A stretch of DNA of 64,000 nucleotides, taken from the NCBI GenBank assembly GCA_963841845.1, contig CAWJEG010000011.1:30818-94817 (forward strand), read 5' to 3'. Below are positions 54,801 through 62,783 of the stretch, piece after piece. The position numbers were made by a program, and so were the translations under genes. Within the stretch, counting starts at the first letter, position 1. Each line of letters starts with the position of its first letter. This DNA comes from CAVVGZ01 sp963841845 (GTDB lineage Bacteria; Chloroflexota; Anaerolineae; Anaerolineales; Anaerolineaceae). The notes under the pieces are model-generated. The model worked only from the letters and a program-made list of their open reading frames with translations, ran no database searches and was not told the origin of the DNA.

Positions 54801-56942
54801 GGCGGCCAGACCCTGCTGGATGGTGTTGATGATGGCCAGTTCGTTATTACGCTGCCCGGTCTCTGCCAGAAGGCGCTGGGTTTCCTGGAACAGGTGTGCA
54901 TTCTCCAGGGCGGCTCCCAGCGAACCTGCCACCGTCGTCAGCAGGCGCAGCTGGGCATCTCCATAGGCATAATCCTGCTCGTAATTTTCCACCGTAATGC
55001 AGCCAATGACGCGGTCGCTGCTGATGATGGGAACCATTACGCCGGATTTACTGGCATCCGTACCCGGGATAACGGCAGAGATGGCATCGCCTTCGTCTTT
55101 CGTACCCCACACCAGCGGAAGGTGGTTTTTCGAAAGCCTGGCATAGATTCCGTCCGGCAGCAGCGGTGACGGCTTCATGTAGAATCTCTCACCATGTTCA
55201 TAATAGTAAAGAGTGTGTCCCATCTGAGTTAATTCATCGTACCAGGCGATTGACAAATCAGGCGTGGAAAATACCGCCCGCAGCTTGTCTCCCACCAGGT
55301 CAATGATGGTCTGGAAGTCCAACTCTGCCGCCAGCCCCTGCTGGATGGTGTTGATCACCTGCAGTTCCGCCACACGCTGCTCTTCGGCTTCGAACAGCCG
55401 GGCGTTGGCAATGGCTACCCCCATATTGGATGACAGCGTCTGCAGCAGGCGCATATGGTCGTGGTTGAAGGCATTTTTCCGGTAATCCGTGAGAATAACC
55501 AGGCCGATTACCCGGTCGTTGATGATGATCGGTACCCCGAGCCAGCTCTGCGAGGTCACACCTGAACCCTGCTCCAGCATGACCGGATCAAAAACGCCTC
55601 CATTGGCAATGGCCTCTTCCACCGTACCAACCAGCAGCGGTTGCCTGGATAAAATCACCTTTGAGCTCAGTCCTTGACCCAGTGGGAAAGGTTTGTAGTC
55701 ATCGACATAACCGCCTTCTCCCTTGTCAAATTCATACAGGCTCTGGATTAATTGGGTTTGTTCATCCAGCAGGGAAATTGACACACCGTCCGCACCAAAG
55801 ATATCCCGCACCTTGTCGCCTACAATGCGGGTTATGGTTTTTACATCCAGTGTTCTTGCCATGGCTTCACCCACACTGTTGAGGATGGCCAGTTCATTGT
55901 TGCGTTGGCCGGTTTCCTGCAGCAGGCGCTGAGTTTCTTTAAACAGGCGGGCGTTTTCCAGGGCGGTGCCCAGTCCCGCCGCCAGGGTACTCAGCAAACG
56001 CACATCCGAGTCGTTGTAAAGATACGCCCGGGGATCCTGCAGGCTGATTACCCCGCTGACCTGCTCGCCAATCAGGATGGGTACCCCAAGCCAGGATTGC
56101 GAACTCTCATCAGGGCTGTCATCCTCAGGACCATAAACAACCAGAATGCCTCCATGGGCAGATTGTTCTTCCGCTGTGTTTAATAACAGCGGCAATCGGG
56201 TTTTGATAACCACAGAGGTCAGGCCAGGACCGAGTTCCCTGGGAGAAGCCATAATCTGTTCACCTGCACCGGATACCCAATATGGGAACTGAACGAAATT
56301 GGTTCTTTGATCATACAGGGCAATGAAAATCGATGACAATTGTGCCTTTTCCTGCGGCGGAGGAAAGGTACGCCGGATTTCCTCCCCGACCAGGTCAATG
56401 ATCGCCTGGAAATCCAGCTGCCTGACCAGCCCTTCCTGAACCCGGTTGATGATGGTCAGCTCAGCCGTGCGCTGCTCCAGGCTGGTGTTCGATTCCTCCA
56501 ACTCTGCCGTACGCTCAATAACTTTTTCTTCCAGGGTGGCGGACCAGTCCGCATTATCAACCGCCACGGCCGATTGGTTAGCCAGCACCCCCATCAGGTC
56601 CAGATCTTCCGGGTCAAAGCGTCCGAAGCAGCCCGCCAGGTCGCAATAAATGATTCCTACCAGGCGCGATTGGTTGATGAGAGGCACCGCCAGCTGGCTG
56701 CGCTGTTCGGTCAATTTTCCTTCTGGATTGACGTGCAGGATAAAGCCCTGCCGGGTATCCATGGCATCCTGGATAATGGGATAAATTTCATCCAGGAATA
56801 CCTTTTCATCAGCAGGTTCCTGCCTGGTCACGCTCATCACCGGGTAAACCGGGCGCGGCAGGAGTGTTTTTTCCATGCGGCGCCTGCCCTGCTCATCCAG
56901 CAGCACTAACGCAATGCGCTCCGCTCCGATTAATTCGGACAC
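48849..56942 (-). CDS. Multi-GAF region of the giant kinase (2,697 uninterrupted codons)
   Basis: Sixteen GAF domains in a row (the last one broken at the 3' end). Each module is about 176 residues and ends with a coiled linker (LENARLFDETQRLLEETRQR then NSELAI). Two module classes are visible: class A (SVGEAMAKTLDVKTITRIVG) at about 55.8, 54.2, 53.2 and 51.1 kb, and class B (IQQGLAAELDFQAIVDLVGD) elsewhere. The first domain (MSELIGAERI) is followed by a coiled coil (TLEEKVIERTAELEESN). GAF domains bind small ligands or bilins; no bilin-attachment Cys is evident. The uninterrupted 8.1-kb frame contrasts with the damaged flanks. Confidence 0.93.
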   Translation of the reverse strand: MSELIGAERIALVLLDEQGRRRMEKTLLPRPVYPVMSVTRQEPADEKVFLDEIYPIIQDAMDTRQGFILHVNPEGKLTEQRSQLAVPLINQSRLVGIIYCDLAGCFGRFDPEDLDLMGVLANQSAVAVDNADWSATLEEKVIERTAELEESNTSLEQRTAELTIINRVQEGLVRQLDFQAIIDLVGEEIRRTFPPPQEKAQLSSIFIALYDQRTNFVQFPYWVSGAGEQIMASPRELGPGLTSVVIKTRLPLLLNTAEEQSAHGGILVVYGPEDDSPDESSQSWLGVPILIGEQVSGVISLQDPRAYLYNDSDVRLLSTLAAGLGTALENARLFKETQRLLQETGQRNNELAILNSVGEAMARTLDVKTITRIVGDKVRDIFGADGVSISLLDEQTQLIQSLYEFDKGEGGYVDDYKPFPLGQGLSSKVILSRQPLLVGTVEEAIANGGVFDPVMLEQGSGVTSQSWLGVPIIINDRVIGLVILTDYRKNAFNHDHMRLLQTLSSNMGVAIANARLFEAEEQRVAELQVINTIQQGLAAELDFQTIIDLVGDKLRAVFSTPDLSIAWYDELTQMGHTLYYYEHGERFYMKPSPLLPDGIYARLSKNHLPLVWGTKDEGDAISAVIPGTDASKSGVMVPIISSDRVIGCITVENYEQDYAYGDAQLRLLTTVAGSLGAALENAHLFQETQRLLAETGQRNNELAIINTIQQGLAAELDFQSIVDLVGDKLRQVFEVKDIGIGWFDEKTNLLHQLYVYEHGQRLTIPPYPPEPGGIFETISRTRMPLTFSPDHKPEDLNVSTLPGTDQAKSIVSVPIISSDRVLGLLNLENHESQDAFGEPAVRLLTTIAASLGTALENARLFDETQRLLAETEQRSSELVILNSVGEAMAKTLDVKTITRIVGDKVKDIFDAEVVGINLLDDQTQLIHSLYEFDKGEGGYAQFREPFPLGKGLSSKVISSRQPLVFGTLDDQIANGAYVGPVGQDQGSVVWTQSWLGVPIIINDKVIGLVVLADYKQHAYNQDHVRLLQTLSANMAVAIANARLFETEQQRIAELQVINTIQQGLAAELDFQAIVDLVGDKLREVFSTPDMAITWYDEKKRLGHTLYSYEHGERLYMEPSPFIPDGVYAKLSKTHQPLIWRTEAEGDAISPVMPGTDASKSGVMVPIISSDRVIGCITVENYEQEHAYGESQLRLLTTVAGSLGAALENAHLFEETQRLLEETGQRNNELAILNSVGEAMAKTLDVKTITRIVGDKVRDIFEVDSVSISLLDEHQQMIRKIFEFDKGEGGHVETRETFPLGKGLSSKIILSRQPLLFGNIEEQMAAGGYAPNEGYEDSSGVFTQSWLGVPIIINDKVIGLVVISNYRQNAFNQDHVRLLQTLSTNMGVAIANAHLFEAEAERVAELQVVNTIQKGLAAELNFQAIIDLVGDKLCEVFSIPDLSIMWYDDKTRLGHTLYSYEHGVRLYAEAMPLPHGGVYDNLSRTHQPLVWNTEEELFKVASVVPGTDASKSGAIIPIISSDRVIGSISLDNFDREFAFGEAQLRLLTTVAGSLGAALENAHLFEETQRLLAETEQRNNELAIINTIQQGLAAELDFQSIVDLVGEKLRQVFNVKDIGITWHEKNTNLIHLLYAYEHGQRIKVNPSPPNPGGIYETMVENRQPVVFNTIGDFQKLNVTIVPGTDQSKSAVYVPIISSDRVLGDISLENFECENAYGEAEVRLLTTIAGSLGTALENARLFNETQRLLEETRQRNSELAILNSIQQGLASRLDFQSIVDLVGDKLRQVFNVNDIGIDWFDEKNTLLHGLYVYEHGKRLVLEPTLPKPGGIFETLVKQRQPIVFKTPADHGEINIALVPGTDQARSSVYVPIISSNRVLGIINLDNFERENAYGEAEVRLLTTIAGSLGTALENARLFDETQRLLEETSQRSSELAILNSVSEEMAKTLDVKTITRIVGDKVHEIFETDAAFIFLLDSENNLIHCYYGFDKGEGGYIEDLVPFPIGTGLSSKVILTRQPLLLGTIEEQIANGAYYDEENLEQSSGVKTQSWLGVPIIVSDKVLGVIHLSDYRQNAYHQDHLRLLQTLASNMGVAVANAHLFEAEAERVAELQVVNTIQQGLAAELNFQAIIDLVGEKLREVFSAPDLAITWYDNKAKMGHPLYVFDHGERIYDQPGPLHPDGVYAKLNKTRQPLVWGTVQEGKVIAGTAPGTEASNSGVMVPIISSDLLIGRITVENYQQEHAYGEPQLRLLTTVAGSLGAALENARLFDETQRLLEETRQRNGELAILNSIQQGLAAELDFQAIVDLVGDNLRQIFQVNDIGIAWHDEKANLMVQLYAYEHGQRLFINPAPPLKGGLFETLTTQRQPIVFNTPADHGEINISLVPGTDQSKSSVYVPIISSNRVLGSIYLDNFERENAYGESEVRLLTTIAGSLGTALENARLFDETQSLLEETRQRNDELAIINTIQQGLASSLDFQGIVDLVGDSLRKVFSTDDFSVRWFDEKTNLLHHLYEYDHGKRLTVGPHPPPPNSILSRMLVNRGVVSSQTMTLEEWSSIHVLPGTDRSKSFVYVPIVSADRLIGMIGTENYEREDAFGDAETRLLTTIAASLGTALENARLFDETQRLLQETEQRNAELAIINSVQAALAAELNIQGIYDTVGNKIREIFNSADVTIRINDTRNNLEHFPYVYEKGERVSP
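48990..56000 (-). repeat. Direct repeats of a ~527-bp GAF module
   Basis: A conserved minus-strand segment for TRIVGDKV (plus-strand GATGCGGGTG) recurs at 51081, 53190 and 54243, and as a variant near 55824. Spacings are 2109, 1053 and about 1581 bp, that is 4, 2 and 3 modules of about 527 bp. The modules arose by unequal duplication. Confidence 0.85.
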
Positions 56943-56944
56943 TT

Positions 56945-58525
56945 CCTCCAGGATCTGCTCCGGCAGGCGGCTCAGGGTCGCGCTGGGCGTTCAGACGCAC
57001 GCCCACCGTAAGCAGCCTGCGGAAAACCTCTTTCAGGCGCCCTGGCTTTTGTATAACGGCTGTATAGGCTGCCAGTTTCTCCTTGCTCGCCCGTGTATCT
57101 GCCCACTTAAGCCATTCGTAAACCAGCAGCCGGCGGAAGCGTACCCTGTGCAGGTACCCTCTCCTTAATCCGGCGTCCGATATGCCCTCAACCAGGGTCA
57201 TCATCGCCCGCCGTCCCATTTCCAGTACCTGCCACAGTTCATCGGAAATGCTTGAGTTCCTTCACCCTGGTCTTCTGGAGCCAAGGGTGCGGTAGCACCA
57301 CCACAGGACTTCGTCCGGAAGAATATCAATGTTGCCGAAATCCTCCTCCCGGATCAGACCGACGGCCTTCTTAACAAGGTTCCTGGCCTCCAGCATGTCC
57401 CCGGTCTGTCGTGTGGCGAATGCTTGCAGGGTAATCAGGCCGGCATGTACCAGGTCTGGCATTTTTTCAAGGTGTTCATGTATACTCCTGCAGGCCTGCC
57501 AGGGCGTCCTGTGGGCAGTCCTGGTATAGACAGCTGAATGCCTGGAGTGCACGGATGCTGGCTTCCAGCCACAGATTTTTGGTCTTGTGGGTGACTTGCA
57601 GTGCTTCTTCCAGGCAGGTCTCAGCCTCATCAAATTTTCCCTGTTCCATGAGTGCCTGCCCGAGGAATTGCAGGGAGAACATGATCCCTGAATCGGATGC
57701 TTTGCTGCGGCTGCTTTGCAGTGCCCGGCGGGCATTTTCATCAGCGTGCTCGAATAATCCGTTGAGCATCCACCAACCGCTGGAGTTCATCAAAACCGTA
57801 TTTTGAAGGGTCAGGGCACCTACTGCCTCAGCGCACTGCAGCGACTGTTCCAGGAATACCCCTTTCATCGCCAGGTCATTGGTGGTGATGTGCAGCATAT
57901 TGTAAAAGCGCCCCTCATAAAAACGATTTCCGCTGGATCTTGCCAGCGTGCAGCCCCTTCTCGGCTGCCGCACGCGCCGCCGGGTAGCGTCCCTGGGTAT
58001 GGGCAATGCCGCATTCTGACCTCAATACAAGCAGCTGCTGCATTGCGTCTTCAGGGTCAGCAATTGCCCGCATAATTTGCAGGTTATCGTGTGCTTTGTC
58101 AAAATCCATTAAGGAGGTGTGGCAATAACCAAGCGAGAAAAGCGCTTCCACTTTTACCATGGGTTGGTCGGTTTTTTCAGATTCAGCGACAGCACCTCTG
58201 GCCAGGTCCAGGGCGCGTTCCAATTCACCCTCGTTACTCAGGGCTTCGGCCAGTCTGGCGGACGTTCCGCCCTGGTTGCAGAATCATTGCGCTGCAACGC
58301 CTGTTCAGCCAGCCTGGACAGCAGCTCATCCATCGCAGCCGTTTCTATAATCATTTCCTGGCTGTCAGCGCAGGCCAGGGCCATCGCTGAATAAGCCTGC
58401 CACGGTATATCCGGTTGGTCCAAGGCCTGCTTGTACAGCACAACAGCCTGTTCTTGATCTCCAACCAGGCGTGCCCGCTCAGCGGACTGCTGCAGTTTTT
58501 GCCATTCAGAAAGAGATTCTGACAT
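56945..58525 (-). pseudogene. N-terminal TPR-like region of the giant kinase, broken
   Basis: Helical repeats spread over five frames: MSESLSEWQKLQQSAERARL, ALFSLGYCHTSLMDFDKAHD, LGQALMEQGKFDEAETCLEE, GLITLQAFATRQTGDMLEAR and FGNIDILPDEVLWWCYRTLG. The pattern of paired amphipathic helices is TPR-like, like the supervisory region of AAA-ATPase/GAF kinases. The last break, at 56985, is CCC where CC would keep the frame into VSELIGAERIALVLLDEQGR. Confidence 0.7.
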
Positions 58526-58543
58526 ATACGCTCCTTGTTCCAA

Positions 58544-60369
58544 TCAGGATGCCTGTAAGGTTTCCATCGCCGGGGATATGACAGGATCTTCCCGCAGCTC
58601 ACGTGCAGACTGGGGATCCACACCGGTCAGGCGCGGCAGGTCGTAGATGCTTGTGCGCGCCAGCCGCTCGGTCATACGTGCCATCACCAGCTGGCTGAAA
58701 GCTGGCTGTGCCATCATCATCTGCAGGGTGGAAGCAGGGACCTGCAGCAGCTGTATGGCTTCTTCCGCCACCACGTCCGCCGTGCGGGGAGAACCGGTCA
58801 GCGCCGCAATTTCGCCAAAGAAATCTCCCCGGTTCATGGTCGAGAGTGAGTGGTAAACATTCTGCTTGTCTGCAGTACCGGCCACTGCCTTGCCGGCCAG
58901 GATAAAGAAGGCGCTGTCTGCCTTTTCACCTGTCCTGGTGAGCCTGGTCCCCGCCTGCACTTCAATCATGCGGCCCTGGGTCATAATTTGCTCCCGTTCC
59001 TGGGCGCTGAGCCCGGACAGGGTCGGAACAAGTCCGACCAGCAGGCTCATATCAGACGGCAGCACCGCCCTTTCCAACCCGGGACCCGCCATAGCCGGCG
59101 CACTGCGCAGCAGCGCCAGCGCCTTGCGCCATTCGGCAGCAGGCTGCCCGATTCCCGGCAGCGTCAGCGCCCAGATACCGCATACCAGCGTTAAAACACC
59201 GCCAAGCAGGTAAAGCAGGCGCACATCCATCACATCCGCCAGCCCGGCCAGACCCATGCCGATCAGGAAGAATAAATTCGATGAAACCATGAATGCGCTG
59301 GAAACCCGCCCGCGCACGGCATTTTCCGTGTTGCGCTGCACCAGTGTTCTGCGGGCAATAACAAATGGTGCATTCATGAATCCGGAAAGCATCTGTACGG
59401 CAATCGCCAGGGGAATGATGCTCATCTGGGAATAGACCACGGTTGCCGCTCCCATCCCCAGCAGGCCAACCACCATCCACTGCCCCTCCCGCCACCTTTC
59501 CATGATGCCGGCCATCAACAGGCTGGCTGCCACAAACCCGACTGAGGTCAGGCCTTCCTGCAGCCCGTATTCAAAATCACCGGCATGCAGGGCGCGGTTG
59601 GCAAATGGCAGCAGCAGCGAGTTGGCCAGTCCAAAGCTGACCGAGATGGGGACGGCCAGCACGAAAATCGAACGCAGCACCCGGTTATTGAACAGGTAGT
59701 CAATCCCGGATTTCAGATCTCAAATACCACACCCACAGTGGTCTTCGCCGCTTCACTCATGCGGGGCATCTTCAGAAACAGCAGACAGCCAGCTGAGAAC
59801 AGGTAAGAAACAGCATTCAGGTAAAAGGCATATTCAATCGGGTACTTTGCCGCAATCAGTCCCGATGCGGCAAAGCCGATGGCGGTGGAGCCAAAGGAGC
59901 TGACTGCCATCAGCGAATTAGCCGCCGCCAGCTCTTCATCAGGCGCCACCTCCGGCAGGAGGCTTTCCCAGGCCGGGTCAAAGAACTGCCCCACCGTGCA
60001 GGTCAAAATGACAATCACGTATAACCAGGCGATACCCTGCGGTACCAGCAACGGGATCAGGCAAACCAGCCCCGCCCGGATCAGGTCGGCAGTGATCATG
60101 ATCTTGCGCCGGTCGTAGCGGTCTACAAACACCCCCGCCACCAGCCCCACCAGCAGGCTGGGCGCTGCCGTGGCCATCAGCATCAGACCCACGCTCCAGG
60201 CCGACCCGTTGGTTATACGGTAGACAAGAATGGAAGCAGCCAGCGAGGTCAGCGCACAGCCAATCGTTTCCACCAGCTGTCCCGTCCACATCAGGGTGAA
60301 ATTGCGGTGGCGGAAGACAGAAAAGGGAGAAGCAGGTTTGGGGGAAAACGCCGCTGGCGCACTGGTCAT
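58544..60369 (-). pseudogene. MFS transporter with C-terminal cyclic-nucleotide-binding domain, one frameshift
   Basis: ATG 60369. The N-terminal half (FRHRNFTLMWTGQLVETIGC, VGLVAGVFVDRYDRRKIMIT) is an MFS transporter of the MFS_3/EntS-like type. The frame ends near 59718 where GAGATCTG appears to lack one G; the other frame continues KSGIDYLFNNRVLRSIFVLA and more helices to about residue 400. Residues 480-590 are a cNMP-binding domain (GTRLTRTGEKADSAFFILAG, RGDFFGEIAALTGSPRTADV). The ATG overlaps the pepF stop (ATGA), and the stop is 18 bp before the giant kinase. Transport gated by cAMP from the cluster's cyclase is an inference. Confidence 0.85.
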
Positions 60370-62143
60370 TGCAAACCTCCGGGGTTTCTCTCAAGTTGGT
60401 CAAGCCTGCTTTGAAGGACAGAGAACCGCCCTGCCAGAAATCTGCAGATTCGATTTCTATCCCGGCTTCTCGTAAAATTATTCCTGGGTTCTGCCGAACC
60501 GCCATAGGACAACAATTTAAGATAACGGGGTATGAATGCCTCCCCATCCTTTATATACTGCTGGTAGAGCGCTAAAACCAGCAGCTGGCCAAAGCTGTAG
60601 GCATAGGTATAAAATGGGGATTGGTAGATGTGCGGAATGCTAAGCCATTCCCAGCCGAATTCATCCGGAACTTCTACAGCATCCTTGAACTGTTCGTCAA
60701 GCATGGTCAGGTAGCGTGCTGCCAGTTCTTCGCTGGTATTCCCTGCATCAATCAATTCATGAGCCTCCCTCTCAAAGATAGAAATGAAGGCTTGCCGCTG
60801 AACCGTGGCATAGGCGTTATCCAGCATGCTCATCAGCAGGTCCTGCTGCACGGATGGTTCAGTCTCTTCCTTCAGCAGGCGGTCGGTGACCAGCATTTCG
60901 GCAAATACCGAGGCGGTTTCTGCCAGGGGCAGGGAGGCGTGAAAGGTGTGCACGGAATGATCACAAGCCAGGATGGCGTGCACGGCATGTCCCAGTTCAT
61001 GGGCGATCGTGGTGACATCACGGATTTGCCCGGTATAATTTGTAAGCACCCAGGGGATCAGCTTCGGGGTCACGCTGTAGCAGAAAGCGCCGCCGCGTTT
61101 TCCCGGTCGGATCTCTGCATCCAGGTGAGCACGGTCAAGCACCTTCCTGGCCGCCTGTTCCACTACAGGTGAGAACTGATGGAAGGTATCCAAAACCAGG
61201 TTGACAGCGCTGTCAAATTCGTACGTTTTTTCTGACCTGGCGATGGGCGCATAAATGTCGCAGCGCCTGAGCCGGTTCATCCCCAGCTTTCTGGCTTTAT
61301 ATTTAAAATACCTTTTGAATATCCCGGTGTTTTTGCGGCAAACCTCCAGAAGTGTATCGACAACAGCATCCGGCAGGTCATTGCTGAGATTACGCACAGC
61401 GATCGGGCTTTTATAATTGCGCAGATCAATCGCTTCAGCCCGTAAGTCCCGTACCAGGTAGGCGTATATTTGTGCCAGAACGGTTTTATTCTCACCGTAT
61501 ACCCGGTACAATTCCGAATAGGCAGCCAGACGCACTTCCGGTGATGGATTATGGAAATACTTGCTCAATCCATCACGGGTGAGCGCCTTTTCCTGGCCGT
61601 CAACAGTAAGGTGAAAGCTGAAGGCATTGGTGATAATTTCGTAAACCTGGACCAGGGCCTGGCTGCCCGTGAGGTCTTTGATGTTGATTATTTTCTCTTC
61701 CGGCTCGCTCAGGGTATGCGGCTTATACCGGCGCAGGGATTCAAGATAATACTTAAAATCCCCCGAAATTGCCAGGAATTTCCCCGCCTCCTCGTCGGAA
61801 AGCGCCTTAAACCACAGGCTGAAAAACATTAACCGGTTGAAAACCCCGGTTAGCAGTTGGTCAATCTTTCCCTGCAGGCTGAGCGTGGCAGGATTCTGGG
61901 TATCCTCTGCATAAGACAGGTAGGCAAAAGCACCCAGCCTGGAGCCAAGGTCATAAATACTTTCCTGGATTTTTAGCAGGTCAAGGAAGTCAGTCCCCGG
62001 GAGGTCCGGGGAAAGGTCATCCCGATGCTTTTCAAAATCCAGGACCAGGTTTTCCAGCTGCGATTGGGCAGTGTCAAGAGCCTGGGGCTGTTAAATGGAA
62101 GATCTTCCAGGCTCCAACGGGGATTATTGGATTCGGGCATCAT
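60366..62143 (-). pseudogene. pepF: M3-family oligoendopeptidase F, frameshifted near both ends
   Basis: ATG 62143 or 62140. N-terminus NPRWSLEDLPFNSP, then a shift near 62085 into QLENLVLDFEKHRDD, a second frame change, and from 61829 the long frame with SLWFKALSDEEAGKFLAISG, the zinc motif TTIAHELGHAVHA (HExxH) and IYQSPFYTYAYSFGQLL. Near the end two changes (about 60490 and 60430) swap a stretch of ILREAGIEIESADFWQGG. All core residues are present. It cleaves short peptides in the cytoplasm. It is the first gene of the tight cluster with the MFS-cNMP and kinase genes. Confidence 0.85.
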
Positions 62144-62783
62144 TGTTTCTCTCTTTCTGCCAGGAGCAGTCTATAGTGTGTTAATCCTTTGGTTTTTATT
62201 TAATTGGTGCAGCTGTGCCTGCAGCCTGGAGTGAATTGCCATTCTGCAGGTTTGGATCATTCCTACCATTTAAGAAGATTTAACAACCTGCTGCCAGGGC
62301 TAAATAATATTCCAGCAGGATTGTTTGGAAACTTTATATTCATCTTAATTTTAGCATTCTGGTTCTGCAATTTATGTCAAATTGGAGACACACCGCATTG
62401 CTTTTCAAGGATTGATCAGGTTTTTAAACATTTTGCATGAGTGGACAAGCTTTCCATTAATAGTTTTGTGCATGGTCAATCCCGCCTTGCCGGATTTACC
62501 AAAAATATTGACCGGTATTCCATGCCAACATCTCTAAAACTTATCACCTGTTTCCAAGCCCGTCTGGAGCAGATTATTGGAAAACACCCGCCTTATGAGA
62601 CAAGTCTTTCCAGCGCCTCATGGTCGCCTCAACCAATCCAGTTTCAATTATCTGGTAGAGTTTTTAACTGATTCCTGCCAGCTACGCCTGGTTGTCTTGT
62701 TTTATCGTTTGATCCTTCCGATAATTCTGAAATATCAGAGCCGCCTTTATCTCAGGTCAAAGGATCGGAATCAATCCTTTCCA
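62144..62783. other. Intergenic region
   Basis: About 640 bp between pgi and pepF. Short plus-strand frames are unsupported by ribosome-binding sites or motifs. A weak 7-bp stem (AAAGGAT/ATCCTTT, 62759-62780) just after the pgi stop could end its transcript. Confidence 0.3.

Larger units (their letters stand above)
43876..58525 (-). pseudogene. Giant TPR/multi-GAF/PAS hybrid histidine kinase, frameshifted composite
   Basis: One gene of about 14.65 kb can be rebuilt from ATG 58525 (AAGGAG upstream) to the stop at 43876, about 4,880 residues. Order: TPR-like helical repeats (58.5-57.0 kb), about 21 GAF domains (56.95-45.95 kb), PAS (45.9-45.5 kb), HisKA, HATPase and two receivers. About ten single-base frame changes are needed, near 58265, 57920, 57500, 57270, 56985, 48845, 47715, 47335, 47215, 45735 and 45682; joins are supported because each side matches the module expected. 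It follows the MFS gene by 18 bp and precedes the Hpt gene by 12 bp. The parts are listed separately. Confidence 0.75.

Noticed and set aside
49429..55485. Recurrent plus-strand 88-codon frames opposite the GAF modules
   Set aside because: They recur with the 527-bp GAF repeat and have no independent support.
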